From positions 88,556,871 through 88,620,870 of the forward strand of contig CM051455.1 of the NCBI GenBank assembly GCA_028274465.1: DNA of 64,000 nt. Direction: 5' to 3'. Of the stretch, positions 10,661 to 22,029 are shown one piece after another. A program made the translations under genes and the position numbers. The notes under the pieces were generated by a model, which had not been told where the DNA came from, did not search any database, and saw only the letters and a list, made by a program, of their open reading frames with translations. How positions within the stretch are numbered: position 1 is the stretch's first letter; every line of letters starts with the position of its first letter. The stretch comes from Plantago ovata (taxonomy: Eukaryota; Streptophyta; Magnoliopsida; Lamiales; Plantaginaceae).

Positions 10661-10927
10661 GAGGGTATCTCGGGTATACGAAACGACGCATGCCCTCGCT
10701 CCATCCGGATCGACCACGTGGCCATGATCAACGGCCCAGATTACGGCCGCCTGGAGAATTACCTACTTTACCCTCGGTGCTCCCGCTCGGCTTGGGCACA
10801 CTTTCCCATGCCAGCGCGGATCACCTAAATGTAATTCGTAGCTCGAGTACCCCTCCTCGAGACTTCACCTATCAAAAAGGATGGCAAGACAAAAAATCGA
10901 TGAACACGTTGTGACGGATCGAGGAGT

Positions 10928-11402
10928 CGTTCCCAGAAATACCTCTCCTCGAGATATTTCGCAAAGAAAAAGCGGCAGGAAGTCATTCCATTCCGTTCTC
11001 AGAAATACCTCTCCTCGAGATATTTCGCAAAGAAAAAGCGGCAGGAAGTCATTCCATTCCGTTCTCAGGAATACCTCTCCTCGAGATATTTCGCAAAGAA
11101 AAAGCGGCAGGAAGTCATTCCATTCCGTTCTCAGAAATACCTCTCCTCGAGATATTTCACAAAGAAAAAGCGGCAGGAAGTCATTCCATTCCGTTCTCAG
11201 AAATACCTCTCCTCGAGATATTTCGCAAAGAAAAAGCGGCAGGAAGTCATTCCATTCCGTTCTCAGAAATACCTCTCCTCGAGATATTACGCAAAGAAAA
11301 AGGGGCAGGAAGTCATTCCATTCCATTCTCACAAATATCTCTCCTCGATATATTTTGCAAAGAAAAAGCGGCAGGAAGTCATTCCATTCCACTAAGGAAT
11401 AC
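10928..11402 (+). repeat. 66-bp tandem repeat (minisatellite) in the Tat 3' region
   Basis: Seven copies with a constant 66-bp period. The word ACCTCTCCTC recurs at 10941, 11007, 11073, 11139, 11205 and 11271, with a diverged copy at 11337. Copies 1-5 differ at only one or two positions each; the last two are more diverged. Because 66 is a multiple of three, long frames stay open on both strands, but these are products of the repeat rather than genes. Tandem repeats in the 3' region are typical of Tat elements. Confidence 0.95.
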
Positions 11403-11640
11403 TTACCCGGATCCGATCTCTGCCCAGCAAACATACCACTTTTCATAAGGTCCGAGCAACGTCTGCTCGCACCCTATAAAAAAAGGGGGGGGAGGGAGAG
11501 ATAGGAGGAGGGAAAGATACCAAAGTGCGAATACGGAAATCTTTTTTCGCCTACTACTAGTCGAGGCTCTGCTCGACCTCTACTTCAACATAGTTCCTCA
11601 ACTATCTTCTACAAAGATACTTGGAAACTAGGGGGACATA
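11403..11640 (+). other. Tat 3' untranslated segment and polypurine tract
   Basis: A long purine run of A, then G, then mixed GA covers about 11475-11515, preceded by CCCTATAAAA (about 11468). The probable true polypurine tract, AAACTAGGGGGACA, lies directly before the LTR start at 11641. Confidence 0.5.
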
Positions 11641-12395
11641 TGTTAGTGTTGAAATATGTCCAGTCCGCATGTACGAACTGGGGCGGTCTAAGAGCGCGAC
11701 AAAGCATCATAGGCCGTCCCTCAAGGGGCACGACCACACCCAAGTATGCCACTAAGGTGTGGACCGACCAATATAGGGTCCGACCATCACTGGGAGGACA
11801 ACCCTCAAAATAAGCTCCTCACAAGGACAAAGCTGCCAGTAAGCTCGAGGAGCATCTCTATTGATCGAGGAGACCTTACGTCAAGGTAACGCTCCTTGAT
11901 AAAGACTGGGCAGGACACTACTCGCACCTTCTACGCACGAGGAAGACTCGAGGACCCTGAGCGACCAGTCATGGTTGCTCCCTTGGGCCAAGGCCCATGG
12001 ACCTCCCTACTGGGCCTGGGCCGAGGAAGGCCTCAATCCCAGCCGTACACGTGTTGCGATCCTACACGACCGGAAGGTGAAAGGCCACAAGTATATAAAT
12101 GCCTCATTTACTCCTCAACAGCAAGCGTTAACACCTCTCAACCACCACATTTACTACTCGTACTAGGGAAGCCTCACAACTCCCTACTCGTAAAGTCGCC
12201 TCTCCGATCTGATACCTTACAGACCGGGTAAGAGACACTAACCCCCCCCCCCCCCTCTAGTCTATTTCAGGTACGAGGAAGCTACAAGTAGGCTCACTTC
12301 CTACCTTAGAGGAACACTACAAGAAGAAGAACTAGAATGACTTAGATTAGCGACTTATTGCGAACTTAGAAAGAAACACGAATTACCCTTCAACA
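11641..12395 (+). repeat. Tat 3' LTR
   Basis: Begins TGTTAGTGTTGAA and ends TTCAACA, so the ends are inverted repeats. A TATA box GTATATAAATG lies near 12091 and a C homopolymer near 12242-12256. After 12395 the sequence is the 3' region of the minus-strand Athila element; the next five bases, CAAAT, are the candidate target duplication. About 755 bp. The exact right border is uncertain by a few bases. Confidence 0.7.
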
Positions 12396-13794
12396 CAAAT
12401 GACACTCAAACAAAAAGATAAAAATTACAACACGATTACGAACATTACAAGAATTGGAAAATGAGACATAACACTCTACTAAACTGCTTTTTGGCTTTCT
12501 TTTTTGAACCCTTCTTTGCTTTTTTGGGGTCTTTTCTTCTTTTTTTTTCTTTTTTTTTCTTTTCCAGTTTTTTTCTTTTTTCCTGGAATTTTTCTTTTTC
12601 TCTTTTTTTTCGATTTTTGTTTAGCCAGCAGTAGCACAACGAAAAAGAAAAAATGACACACAAATGACTTCCCCAAACCTATTCGAAAGAATAGGTTGGA
12701 GTACAAAATTTATGAAAAAAGAAAAATAAACTCACAACACAAAATTGAAAAATGTAAAACAAGTCTAACGATAGCGTAACCCCCTCCCCAAACCTATTCG
12801 GAAGAATAGGTTGCAAACAAAGGATCACACAATCTCACACTACCTCATTCCTAGGCATTTAGCAATCTCAAAGCAAGGTGAAGACTTGTTGCCTCTTAGG
12901 TACATAATTACTCGGGAAAACAACCAAAAGATCCTAACATGCATCATCCTATTATAAAGGCCTTCGTGAACCGCAGTAGAGAAAACACCACTAAGTGATG
13001 TCGAGACTACCAAGCTTAACTAAGTTCAATATATAAATGTGACAAGCCAAGCGAGAAAAACCTCAAACAAATTCATAGAGATGAAGCATATGATGAATGG
13101 CATAATTAGTTAATCTACCCAATAAAAAAGTTCAAAAAAATTTGGCACTAAACTCCACATAAAACATGCAAGAATATCCTATGATGAATGTAGTGAATGC
13201 AACTAAAAACTAAGAAAGCAATAAACGTGCAAATGCAAGTGAAAAAAAAAATTTCACGAGTTTATCATAAGCAAGACAAGTATAGAGATAACCACTGATA
13301 ACACCCCCCCCTCCCCCCAAACTTGAACGTCGTCGCTCGTCCCGAGCGTCGAAAGTGGATTCAAGGTGAGAGCTAATACTTGTATAAGTGACCTATAATA
13401 TTCAATCAAACTCGTGAGAAAACAAAACGGGTGATAAACGAGGTAAAAAGATCGATAATTTAGCATAATAGGAGAAAAACGTGTTTCCTTCGAAAATGCT
13501 AATTTATCATCTAGAAACCTTATTTATCACAAAAAACATACGAAAATATGAAAAACAACACAATGATATGCTCAACAAAACACACTAACCTTCAGTAGAG
13601 GCGGTAAGGGTAAGCTCAAGATGATCAACCTCCCTTTGATCACTAGAAATCTCGAAGTACGGCTTCACTCGTTGACCATTCACCTTGAAGGTATTGCCCG
13701 TCTTGTGATCAAAGAGTTCTACAGCTCCATGGGGAGCAACTTTGATAATGTCGTACGGTCCATCCCAACGAGTACGGAGCTTTCCAGGAAATAG
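12396..13794 (-). other. Athila 3' untranslated region
   Basis: About 1.4 kb between integrase and the break with the Tat element. It holds a purine-rich coding-strand tract (about 12480-12640), two hairpins AACCTATTC-N4-GAATAGGTT (12676-12697 and 12791-12812 on the plus strand), and a C-run/T-run at about 13303-13322, which is purine-rich on the element's strand and lies beside a near-palindrome CGTCGCTCG...CGAGCGTCG (13329-13350). No envelope-like ORF is recognised. Confidence 0.65.
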
Positions 13795-14907
13795 TCAAAG
13801 GGGGGAATTATATACCAAAGATTTTTGTCCGGGAATCAGTTCCTTACGTACTATACCACGATCATGATACTTCTTAGTACGTTCCTTGTAGATCTTGGCA
13901 TTTTCATAAGCACCTAGTCGTAATTCATCGAGCTCATCTAGTTGCAGCAATCGTTCCTCGCCAGCTTTTCCCATATCAAGATTGAGTGCTTTGATAGCCC
14001 AATATTCCTTGTGTTCCAGTTCTACGGGAAGATGACATGCTTTCCCATACACAAATCTGTACGGAGTGGTTCCAATCACCGTCTTGTAGCTAGTCCTGTA
14101 TGCCCAAAGTGCATCACTCAATTTTCCTGCCCAATCTTTCCTACTAGGCTTCACTACACGCTCCATGATCTTCTTAATTTGACGGTTGCTAACTTCGACT
14201 TGGCCTGATGTTTGTGGATGATATGGCGTAGAGACACTATGGTGGACACCGTATCTCTTAAGAAGGGAGGCAAAAGTTCTATTGACGAAGTGCGACCCTC
14301 CATCACTGATGATTGTCCTAGGGCACCCAAATCTAGAGAATATTACTTCCTTCAAGAACTTCATAACAACTGCGCCGTCATTTGTTTTTGTAGGAATTGC
14401 CTCCACCCATTTATTCACATAATCCACTGCAACAAGAATGTATCCATAACCTCCACTTGATGGAAATGGTCCCATGAAATCAATGCCACACACGTCGAAA
14501 GGTTCGACCACTAGATTCTTTTGAATGGGAATTTCGTCTTTCTTGCTAATATTACAACCTCGCTGACATGGGTCACAATTCTTCACAAAAATTCGAGCAT
14601 CTCGGTATATTGTTGGCCAGAAAAATCCTGCTTGCAGTACTTTGCGAGCTGTTTTCAAGCCACTATAGTGTCCTCCACAATTAAGATCATGGCAATGACT
14701 CAACAAACTTTGTTTCTCTTCTTGTGGCACGCATCTCCTTAGAATCCCATCAGCTCCTTCTTTGAATAGATGCGGATCATCCCATATGTAAGACCTGCAA
14801 CGCTTGGCAAGAGCTCTCTTGTCGGAGGCTGAAAAGTTAGTGGGGCAAACATTCATAGCCAAATAGTTCACAATATCAGCATACCATGGCTCTTCATTAG
14901 CCTTCAT
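13795..14907 (-). pseudogene. Athila integrase
   Basis: The HHCC zinc region ([19 protein letters not shown] with CDPCQRG) is followed by the DDE core: [32 protein letters not shown] and [14 protein letters not shown]. The downstream [10 protein letters not shown] and [20 protein letters not shown] are typical of Athila-type Ty3/gypsy integrases. The product would join the cDNA ends to host DNA. It follows RT-RNase H directly. The C-terminal part is incomplete; treat as a fossil. Confidence 0.9.
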
Positions 14908-16484
14908 TAAGTGCTCATCAGGGAGGTCCTCATTGATGGGTATCGAATCAACAGGATATTTGGTATTCTAGAGAAATGATCAGCTACTAAATTCTCCCTA
15001 CCAGCTCTATCCACTATGGTCAAATCAAAGTCTTGTAGCAAAAGGACCCAACGGATTAATCTAGGCTTAGAATCCTGCTTAGCTATCAAATGTCTCAAAG
15101 TAGCATGATCAATATGGACATTCACAGGATGACCAATTAAGTAAGACCTAAACTTTTGTAAAGCAAAGACAACAACTAAAAATTCCTTTTCAGTAGTTGT
15201 ATAATTAACTTGCGCGGAGTCTAGAGTCTTACTAACATAATAAATCACACGATACTGCTTATCAACTTTTTGGCATAAAACGGCACCCATAGAAAAATTC
15301 GAAGCATCACACATAATCTCAAACGGAAGATTCCAGTCAGGCGGCACAACAATGGGAGCAGAAACAAGCTTTTCCTTAAGGGTATTAAAAGCAACTAAGC
15401 ACTCATTATAGAAATGGAAAATCACATCTTTTGCAAGCAAGCTACTTAAAGGTTTAGCAATTTTCGAAAAATCTTTAATAAACCTCCTATGAAACCCTAC
15501 ATGGCCAAGAAAAGATTGCGATTCTTTCACACAAGTAGGTGGGGGAAGTTTTTCAATGATTTCAATCTTAGCCTTGTCTACCTCAATACCTCTTTCAGAA
15601 ACTACATGTCCTAGAACAATGCCTTCCCTAACCATGTAATGACTTTTCTCCCAGCTTAAGGTCAAATTGCATTCAATGCACCTTTTCAAAACAAGATCTA
15701 ATCTTTGCAAGCATTCATCAAATGAATCACCAAAAAGGGAAAAATCATCCATGAAAACTTCAACAAACTTAGTTACCATATCAGAGAAGATAGAAAGCAT
15801 GCACCTTTGAAAAGTGGCGGGAGCGTTGCATAGTCCAAACGGCATCCTCCTATAGGCAAACGTTCCGAATGGGCAAGTGAATGTTGTCTTCTCCTGATCC
15901 TCCGGTGCAATTGGAATCTGGTAGAAACCTGATAAACCATCAAGAAAACAATAGAATTTCCGCCCCGCAAGGCGGTTTAGCATGTCATCTATAAATGGTA
16001 AAGGGAAGTGGTCTTTCTTAGTGGCGGCATTTAGTCTTCTATTGTCAATGCACATCCGCCATCCAGTGGTCTTCCTAACCGGTACCAACTCTCCCTTCTC
16101 ATTTTCTTCCACCGTGGCTCCTGACTTCTTAGAAACTACATGAACCGGGCTCACCCATCGACTATCAGGAATGGGGTAAATCATATCGGCATCTAGCAAC
16201 TTGATAACTTCTTTCTTTACCACCTCTTGCATGGCCGGATTTATCCTACGCTGGGGTTGCCTAACGGGTTTGGCATCTTGTTCTAGAGTGATGTTGTGCA
16301 CACACCGAGTAGGGCTGATTCCCTTGATATCACTAATCCCCCATCCTATAGCTGCAGAATTTTCTTTCAATACTTCAATCAGCCGACTTTCTTCATCGTT
16401 GGAGAGATGTGAGGAGACTATGACAGGCTTCTTCTGATTTTCTCCTAAGTAGACATACTTGAGGTGCGCAGGGAGTGGTTTCAA
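14907..16484 (-). pseudogene. Athila reverse transcriptase - RNase H
   Basis: Clear [77 protein letters not shown] and the catalytic FMDD ([13 protein letters not shown] near 15740), then the Ty3-type RNase H with [16 protein letters not shown] and [15 protein letters not shown]. The FMDDFS(L/V)FG signature is usual for the Athila branch, unlike the YVDDMLVKS of the Tat RT. It makes element cDNA in cytoplasmic particles. One long open stretch of about 525 codons. Confidence 0.92.
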
Positions 16485-16531
16485 TTCTAAGCTAGGCTCT
16501 TCAGGAAATTTACTTTCTTCCTCTTCTTCAT

Positions 16532-17164
16532 CTAAGGGTTCAAGTATCTCTCTCCTGCGGGAATTTCTGGGGCGCTATCCATTATTTCAACTAGTTCCCT
16601 TGCTTCCTCAGTCATATAGAACGTCTCAGTTTGCATGGTTAGTTCCTCCTCAAGTGGTTCACGATTATCATGGCAATGATGAAATTTGGAAATCACGGAA
16701 TCATAGCAATCGACAAAATGCAACTCTTCCACGACTTCCTTATCTCCGACGCTACATCCTACCAATTCAATCTTATCACCCATTACCTCCATGGTTATTT
16801 TCTTGCCCTTAAGTTCAAGGCATGTGTTGGTAGTTGCCATGAATGGTCTCCCAAGTAGTACCACGTGCTCGCGAATATGGCACTTCCCCTCGTCTGCAGA
16901 CTTCATTACTACAAAATCAGCTGGGATTATCAATTTTTCCACCTTCACAAGGATGTCCTCTATTATCCCGACTGGCCTCTTCACACTTTGGTCCGCCATT
17001 TGGACGACCATATCAGTTGGTGTCAATTCTCCGAGATCCAGGGCCTTGTATACCGAATAGGGCATCAAGTTAATGCTAGCCCCTAAGTCAAGCATTGCCT
17101 TCGTGGTTCGGCCATTCCCCAAAGCGATGTTGATGACGAAACTTCCAGGATCTTTCTTCTTCAC
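16532..17164 (-). pseudogene. Athila aspartic protease region
   Basis: Retroviral-type aspartic protease. The catalytic-region motif MLDLGASINLMPYSVYKAL is followed by the flap region and HVVLLGRPFMATTNTCLE, the LGRPF motif that closes this family. The usual catalytic triplet in Athila-type proteins is D(L/T)GAS, as here. It would release gag and pol proteins. It lies between gag and RT as expected. Confidence 0.85.
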
Positions 17165-18712
17165 AGGTAATCCGCAATTGAGTTCACCGTTTCAACCCCA
17201 TTAACTTCCTTCCCCGAAGTAACCCTTTTGTTCTTTATCTCACGAAAGAATTTTGTATAAGCCGGAATGTTTTGGATTAACTCCAAGAGAGGCACATTGA
17301 CTTCAACCTTTGAGAGGCGTTGGAATAGAGGTGACTCTTGAATATCCTTCTTGGCTGGCTTGATCCGACTTGGGAATGGTACATGTGGTTTCGGGGGTAC
17401 ATATGGAGTTCCTACTTCGACCTCATCATCACCCATGTCTTCTACAGATGGTCTTGGTTCATCATCCTTCTCTGGAACTTCTTGAGGTTTTTGGGAACTT
17501 TCGCTAACCTCATGTTCTGTGCTTGGTCCTGCAGTTTCGGTCCCAGTAGATTCAACACGTTTGGGACGCACGAAGTTAGGAATTTTGGTCATCTTTCCTC
17601 CACGGAGTAGTAGATTCACTTCTTCATACTCAGTTTCCTCGGTTGTAACAGTTGGAAGTGGCTCAGGATCAACTTCAGGTGTCAAAACGGGAGAACTGGG
17701 GTCGTCCAGTTCCCTGGGACTGGGGGGCGATTCGCCCCCTACCTCGGGCGGTTCGCCCCCTACTTCCAGGGGGGGCGTCTTCGACTGCGTTTCCGCACCT
17801 TTCACACTTCAACAGGCTAAGATCCTTGATAAGTTACTTAGTTACTTCGACCGCTTCAAAAGCCTTTTCGATGCGAAGATTGTTCTCAACTTGCCCTGCG
17901 TGTGCTATCTCGGAAACACTCTCAATGGCTTTAATCCCTGCGTAAAATGCAAGTTCCTCCTCCTCACTGATGTCTTCGTCTTCAGAATATCCTTCGTATA
18001 ACTCGTCAGTTTCGCCCCGACTTGAATATACGCTGGTGACTTGACTCGACATTATCTTCTCGGATTGTGCAGATCCATTGGCGTACTTTTGAAAGACCTT
18101 CTCTGCTTCTTCAACTGTACATTCTTCTAATCCTCCACACATCCCATCCACTTGAAGCCTAACAGCGGCACGTAGTCCACCAACAAAATACCAAATCAGC
18201 TCCCTGTCGTCGAAACGGTGATAGGGGCACTCACGTTTATACAACTCAAAACGTTCATAGGTGTCACAGAACCGCTCGTACTCTCCTTGCTTGAAGTGTT
18301 CGATCCGATTCCGCAGTGCAATCGTCTCATGGTAAGGCATGAAACGCACCAGGAACTCCTCTACTACTTGGCTCCAGGTCCTCAGTGATCCTGGTGCTAA
18401 CCTTGCTATCAAAATCCTTGGTTCATATCCCAGGGCAAAAGAAAATAATTTCCTGCATAATTGGTCCTCGGTGAACCCCTTTGCTGGAAGTTTTGCTATT
18501 TCTTCCTCATAGGATTTGATGAAGCTTAACGGATTCATCCCCACTCCATCTTCGAACCTCGGTATCCTTCTCACTACAAAACTGGTTACCTCATACCCCG
18601 AGAACTGTTCTTCCAAGTATATAGCTGACCCTTTCTTGACTTGCGAAAACGTAGGTGTTAAGCGAGCTTTTAAGGTCGTCATACCTGGAAATCTGGAACA
18701 GGAGTAACTCAA
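17165..18712 (-). pseudogene. Athila gag
   Basis: The N-terminal two-thirds match the Ty3/gypsy capsid family (retrotrans_gag): FEDGVGMNPLSFIKSYEEEI, WSQVVEEFLVRFMPYHETIA, FKQGEYERFCDTYERF and CPYHRFDDRELIWYFVGGL. The C-terminal part is acidic and Pro-rich, and includes PPEVGGESPPSP, encoded by a GC-rich palindrome also found in the LTRs. The start lies about 200 bp downstream of the primer site. No zinc knuckle was recognised. Forms the virus-like particle; decayed. Confidence 0.85.
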
Positions 18713-18900
18713 AACTGAAAATTAGTCTCGTTAGAAATCTCGAAGATTAAGCAAATTCCTAGAAATCACTATAAAATCGAAAACTACTAAGACTAGGAAA
18801 GGAGTATCAGAGAGAGATTAAATAGGAAAACTAAAACTACTAGAACTAGGAATTGAATGCTGAAAATATAAAAAAGCTAAACAGAAAAAAGGAGTATAGT

Positions 18901-18917
18901 CCCCGGCAACGGCGCCA
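18901..18917 (-). promoter_or_regulatory. Primer binding site, tRNA-Asp
   Basis: The minus strand reads TGGCGCCGTTGCCGGGG, the complement of the 3' end of plant tRNA-Asp including CCA. It lies 3 bp inside the LTR end. tRNA-Asp priming is known for Athila. Confidence 0.9.
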
Positions 18918-18920
18918 ATT

Positions 18921-20115
18921 TGATGAACGGGTTTAGAACTTGTCAGATTCTAGTTAATCAAATAAATTTGTTTTGAGTCAAAGGCAATTCACAACTACAA
19001 CGAAAACCATAGTGTAGCAGTAAAATAACCTCGAGTGTCGATCTCTAAGGACTATAACTAGCTTTATCTAATCTAACTTAAGAATATAAAATCAACAAAC
19101 TACTTAGCAAAGGTTTTTCTTAACAGATAATGGAGATTGGTGATAGTATGGTCATTCAAAGCATACCAGGTTAATAATCATGCATGAAGTCCCCGGTTTT
19201 GCATAGAGATCTTTAATCAATGAATTGTCAAATTGTGTTCCGTAATTATTCAACACTACGAAGATAGAGGTTTTAGATAGACCAAAGAAATAAAGCAATA
19301 ACTCTAGGTATAATGCGCGATATAGCCATTAGCATAATTATTAACCCTTCGCTAAGAAATCACATACTATCACCAACGAGAAGTTTAGCTACTCATAGAT
19401 GTCATGCAATCAACAGAAATCATACCACGAATGAATGAAAACATGTAGAAAGATAAATAAATATAAATAGAAAAACTGTAAGATACAATGTTACCGAAGG
19501 TTGTCAATCTCCGAAGAATCGCGATCTTACAAGCTCCAAAACGCTAAGAAAAAAGTATCTCCTAAGCTAAGAAACCCCAGAACAGGCTCTGGAGAATTCC
19601 TACCTAAAACTAATGAGAAAGGTGAGAGAAAAGGTCTGGGAAAGTATGAAACACGGAGAAAACTGAGCAACTATATATAGGCATTCGGCAGGTGTGGGGC
19701 GAAGGGCCCCACAAACCGGACGATTCGCCTTGTGTGGGGCGATTCGCCCCACGTCCCGGGCGACTCGCCCGGGAGGTTTTTTTGGCCTTTTACGCATTTT
19801 TTGATATCTTTTCCTTTTCGGACTCGGTTTTTGCTTTCTAGTGACCTTTTAGCCTCCAGATTCGACCCCTAGACTTCAAATCCTATTCGGAATCTTCGAG
19901 ATACTCCAAATAGACCTTCGGAACACCAATTCCTTGTCTACTTCAATATAATTGCCCAGAAAACCTCGTTTTTCACCCAAAACCTGTAAAATACAACTAA
20001 AGGGAAACGTGACACTATTCTAATAAAATGCACTAAAATATAGCTAAATTGACATAGAGGATTTCTAAAATAGGTGAAAAAGACTCAAATGAAAGTGTAA
20101 AATACACGTTCATCA
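18921..20115 (-). repeat. Athila 5' LTR (element 4)
   Basis: 1195 bp, plus strand TGATGAACG...CGTTCATCA. On the element's strand it holds GGGCGAGTCGCCCGGG and GGGGCGAATCGCCCC palindromes (about 19728-19772) just upstream of the TATA box CCTATATATAG (near 19680). Similar to the LTR at 1-801. Confidence 0.92.
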
Positions 20116-20520
20116 TTGTGCTTGATAAATACTACCCAAGTGAATCTTGAATAGTCATCTACCACCACCAGACCATACTTCTTACCAGCATAGCTTGTTG
20201 AAGAAGATTCAAACAAGTCCATGTGCAAGAGTTGTAAAGGTTTTGTAGTTGACGGTACTGCCTTGTTCTTAAAAGGTTAAACTTAAGATTTTTGACATAA
20301 AGAACTCCCGAAATGGTAATGCATCCTAACTTCACGTCACCATAACCTTTTGTAGAACCAAAGCCTCCACCAGCAAACCTTATTGTTGGACCTTTAGACC
20401 ACCGTTTATAGTTTATAAGGTTATTCTTGTTGCCCGTCATGTGCTTTCCACAACCACTGTCAAAGTGCCAGATTGCATTGTTTGTCTCCGTGGCTGAAGT
20501 CTGCACAATCAAGAGAAAAC
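20116..20520 (-). pseudogene. Sirevirus protease and start of integrase
   Basis: WHFDSGCGKHMTG (about 20440-20480) is the copia aspartic protease motif in its Sirevirus form. It is followed by GYGDVKLGCITISGVLYVKNLKFNLL, which leads into the GAG-pre-integrase region, and by the first integrase core residues at the Athila junction. Broken fossil. Confidence 0.8.
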
Positions 20521-20599
20521 AAGTTAATTATCCAATATTGGATGTCCATAAACATGTTCAAGAATGCGTCCAGTGGAAACTCAAGTCTTAAGTTTTTCA

Positions 20600-21990
20600 A
20601 CTTTGACTTGTTTTCTACTTGCTGGGGAACTAGGAGGTTTTGAGCCGAAAGATTTTTGATTCGTGCTGATCAAATCCACTTTCTAATTTGGTGTCTTGCT
20701 CGGTTGACCTTTTTGCTGAACATACTTTTCAGTAAGTTCTTTTCTGGCAAGGTTCCTTCTAGCCCTAGCGTTTTGAGTTTTGTCAGAACTCTTAGGCTTG
20801 GTTTTATTCATTTCTTTGAAGTATCTTTGCTGACTTTGCTTATACTCATGAGAAAGTTGGCTTTGCTTGGTTTTGAAACCGAATCCACTTTTCGGAGAAT
20901 GCTGAGCTTTTGTCTCAGCAGCCTTACTTGATTCAGGTTTGTCAGCAAAGGTCTTCTGATTACTTTTAGTAATCTTGCCTTTTGACTTAACATATTGCTT
21001 TTCAGCAACTTGTTTGGCGGAATGCTTTACAGCATCCTTTTTCTTAACAGTTTGCTTTTCAGAAACCTGTTTTCCTTTTAAAGTCTTGTTACTTTGAGTA
21101 GCAACAACGGGCTTTACGGTCGTAGGTACTTGATTGCATTTTTCAGCAACCTTAGATTGACCAATCTGATAGAGTTTTGGTTGACCATTATCAGTTGCGC
21201 GTACAAAGGTAATTGGTGATTTGTCTTTACTCAAGATTATTACGTCATCACCTTCATACGTTGCACCTAAACCTTCTTTCTGAGATGGATCTCTCAGATA
21301 TGAGTTTAGTTCAGTCAGCGTATTACTTGCATCAACATAAGATTTGAAATTGATTTTCATCTTTTTCATTTCTTGTATTTCAGCAAATAACTTTAGAGTT
21401 GAGGACTGATACTCTTCCAATTCTATTGCCATTTCAGAATTCTTCTCTGTAGCTTCAGCAATCAACTTCTTGAGATGCAATATTTCAACATCTTTCTTTT
21501 CTGACTCTTCTTTCAGCAATACGTACTTTTCAATAGTTTGCTTGGTCAGAGTTTCAACATTCTGTCGTTTATCTTGCTGTTTGCTCAGAGTTTTCTCAAA
21601 CCTTTCGATTTATCCTTGAATTCTATCAAGGTCAATATCATCTTCACTTTCTCAGTCAGAGTCAGAAGTAGGAGTGTTTACCTGATCGGCCATGAGGCAG
21701 AATTCGTAGCTTGACACATCTAGATAAGCTTCCATAGCTATTCCACAAACTTCCTTGCCGATCTCTATGTCAAGAGTGGCTTCTTCTTCTTCAGTGTCTG
21801 AGCTTTCAACCTCACTGTCTTCGGAGCTGGTATCAATGCAGAACGCATCGATTTTTGATTGAAGCTTCTTCTTTTCTTCAGCAATAAAAGCCCTTTTGAA
21901 CTTCTTCTTCTTTTCAACAGATTTACCTTTTAGCAAAGGGCAATTTGCTTTGAAGTGTCCACGATTTTTGTAGTAAACGCAGAGATCATT
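20600..21990 (-). pseudogene. Sirevirus gag C-terminal half (zinc knuckle and coiled-coil tail)
   Basis: A CCHC-type knuckle, CVYYKNRGHFKANC (about 21940-21985), is followed by a Lys-rich stretch, an acidic block (SSEDSEVESSDTEEEE), a heptad-rich segment (KKLIAEATEKNSEMAIELEEY) and a long Lys/Gln-rich tail (about 20700-21200). A long extension between the knuckle and the protease is a feature of Sirevirus gag proteins. Decayed. Confidence 0.75.
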
Positions 21991-22029
21991 TCCAACTGCT
22001 GGTTCTTCAGAGGAATTTGCTTACTGAGC

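Larger units (their letters stand above)
2853..12395 (+). mobile_element. Tat-lineage Ty3/gypsy retrotransposon, 5'-truncated (element 3)
   Basis: Contains, in order, a partial RT, RNase H, a second archaeal-type RNase H, integrase, a long 3' region with an antisense gene and a 66-bp tandem repeat, a polypurine tract and a 755-bp LTR. Two RNase H domains and a hypervariable, repeat-bearing 3' region are hallmarks of the Tat lineage, and antisense extra ORFs are known there. The 5' LTR, primer site, gag and protease are absent. The right end lies inside the 3' region of the minus-strand Athila element, so the Tat element is younger than that one. The pol is broken in several places; this is a fossil. 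Confidence 0.85.
12396..20115 (-). mobile_element. Athila Ty3/gypsy retrotransposon, lacking its 3' end (element 4)
   Basis: Read on the minus strand: 5' LTR (20115-18921), primer site for tRNA-Asp, gag, protease, RT-RNase H, integrase and a long 3' untranslated region, which stops at 12396 where the Tat element is inserted. The 3' LTR is not in the window. The element sits in the integrase of a minus-strand Sirevirus; the bases after the LTR, TTGTG (20116-20120), are the expected target duplication. RT and integrase are of Athila type. Coding capacity is mostly visible but broken, with about three interruptions. Confidence 0.9.

Noticed and set aside
10928-11402. Possible CRISPR-like array
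   Set aside because: Direct repeats are adjacent with no unique spacers, and the context is a plant retrotransposon.
10865-11504. Long overlapping open frames on both strands with repeated SPRDISQRKSGRKS or EISRGEVFLRTEWN units
   Set aside because: They follow from a 66-bp repeat whose length is a multiple of three; there is no start context or family match.
12445-12706. Lys-rich open frames (also near 31485-31804)
   Set aside because: Translation of the purine-rich tract in the Athila 3' region; composition artefact.
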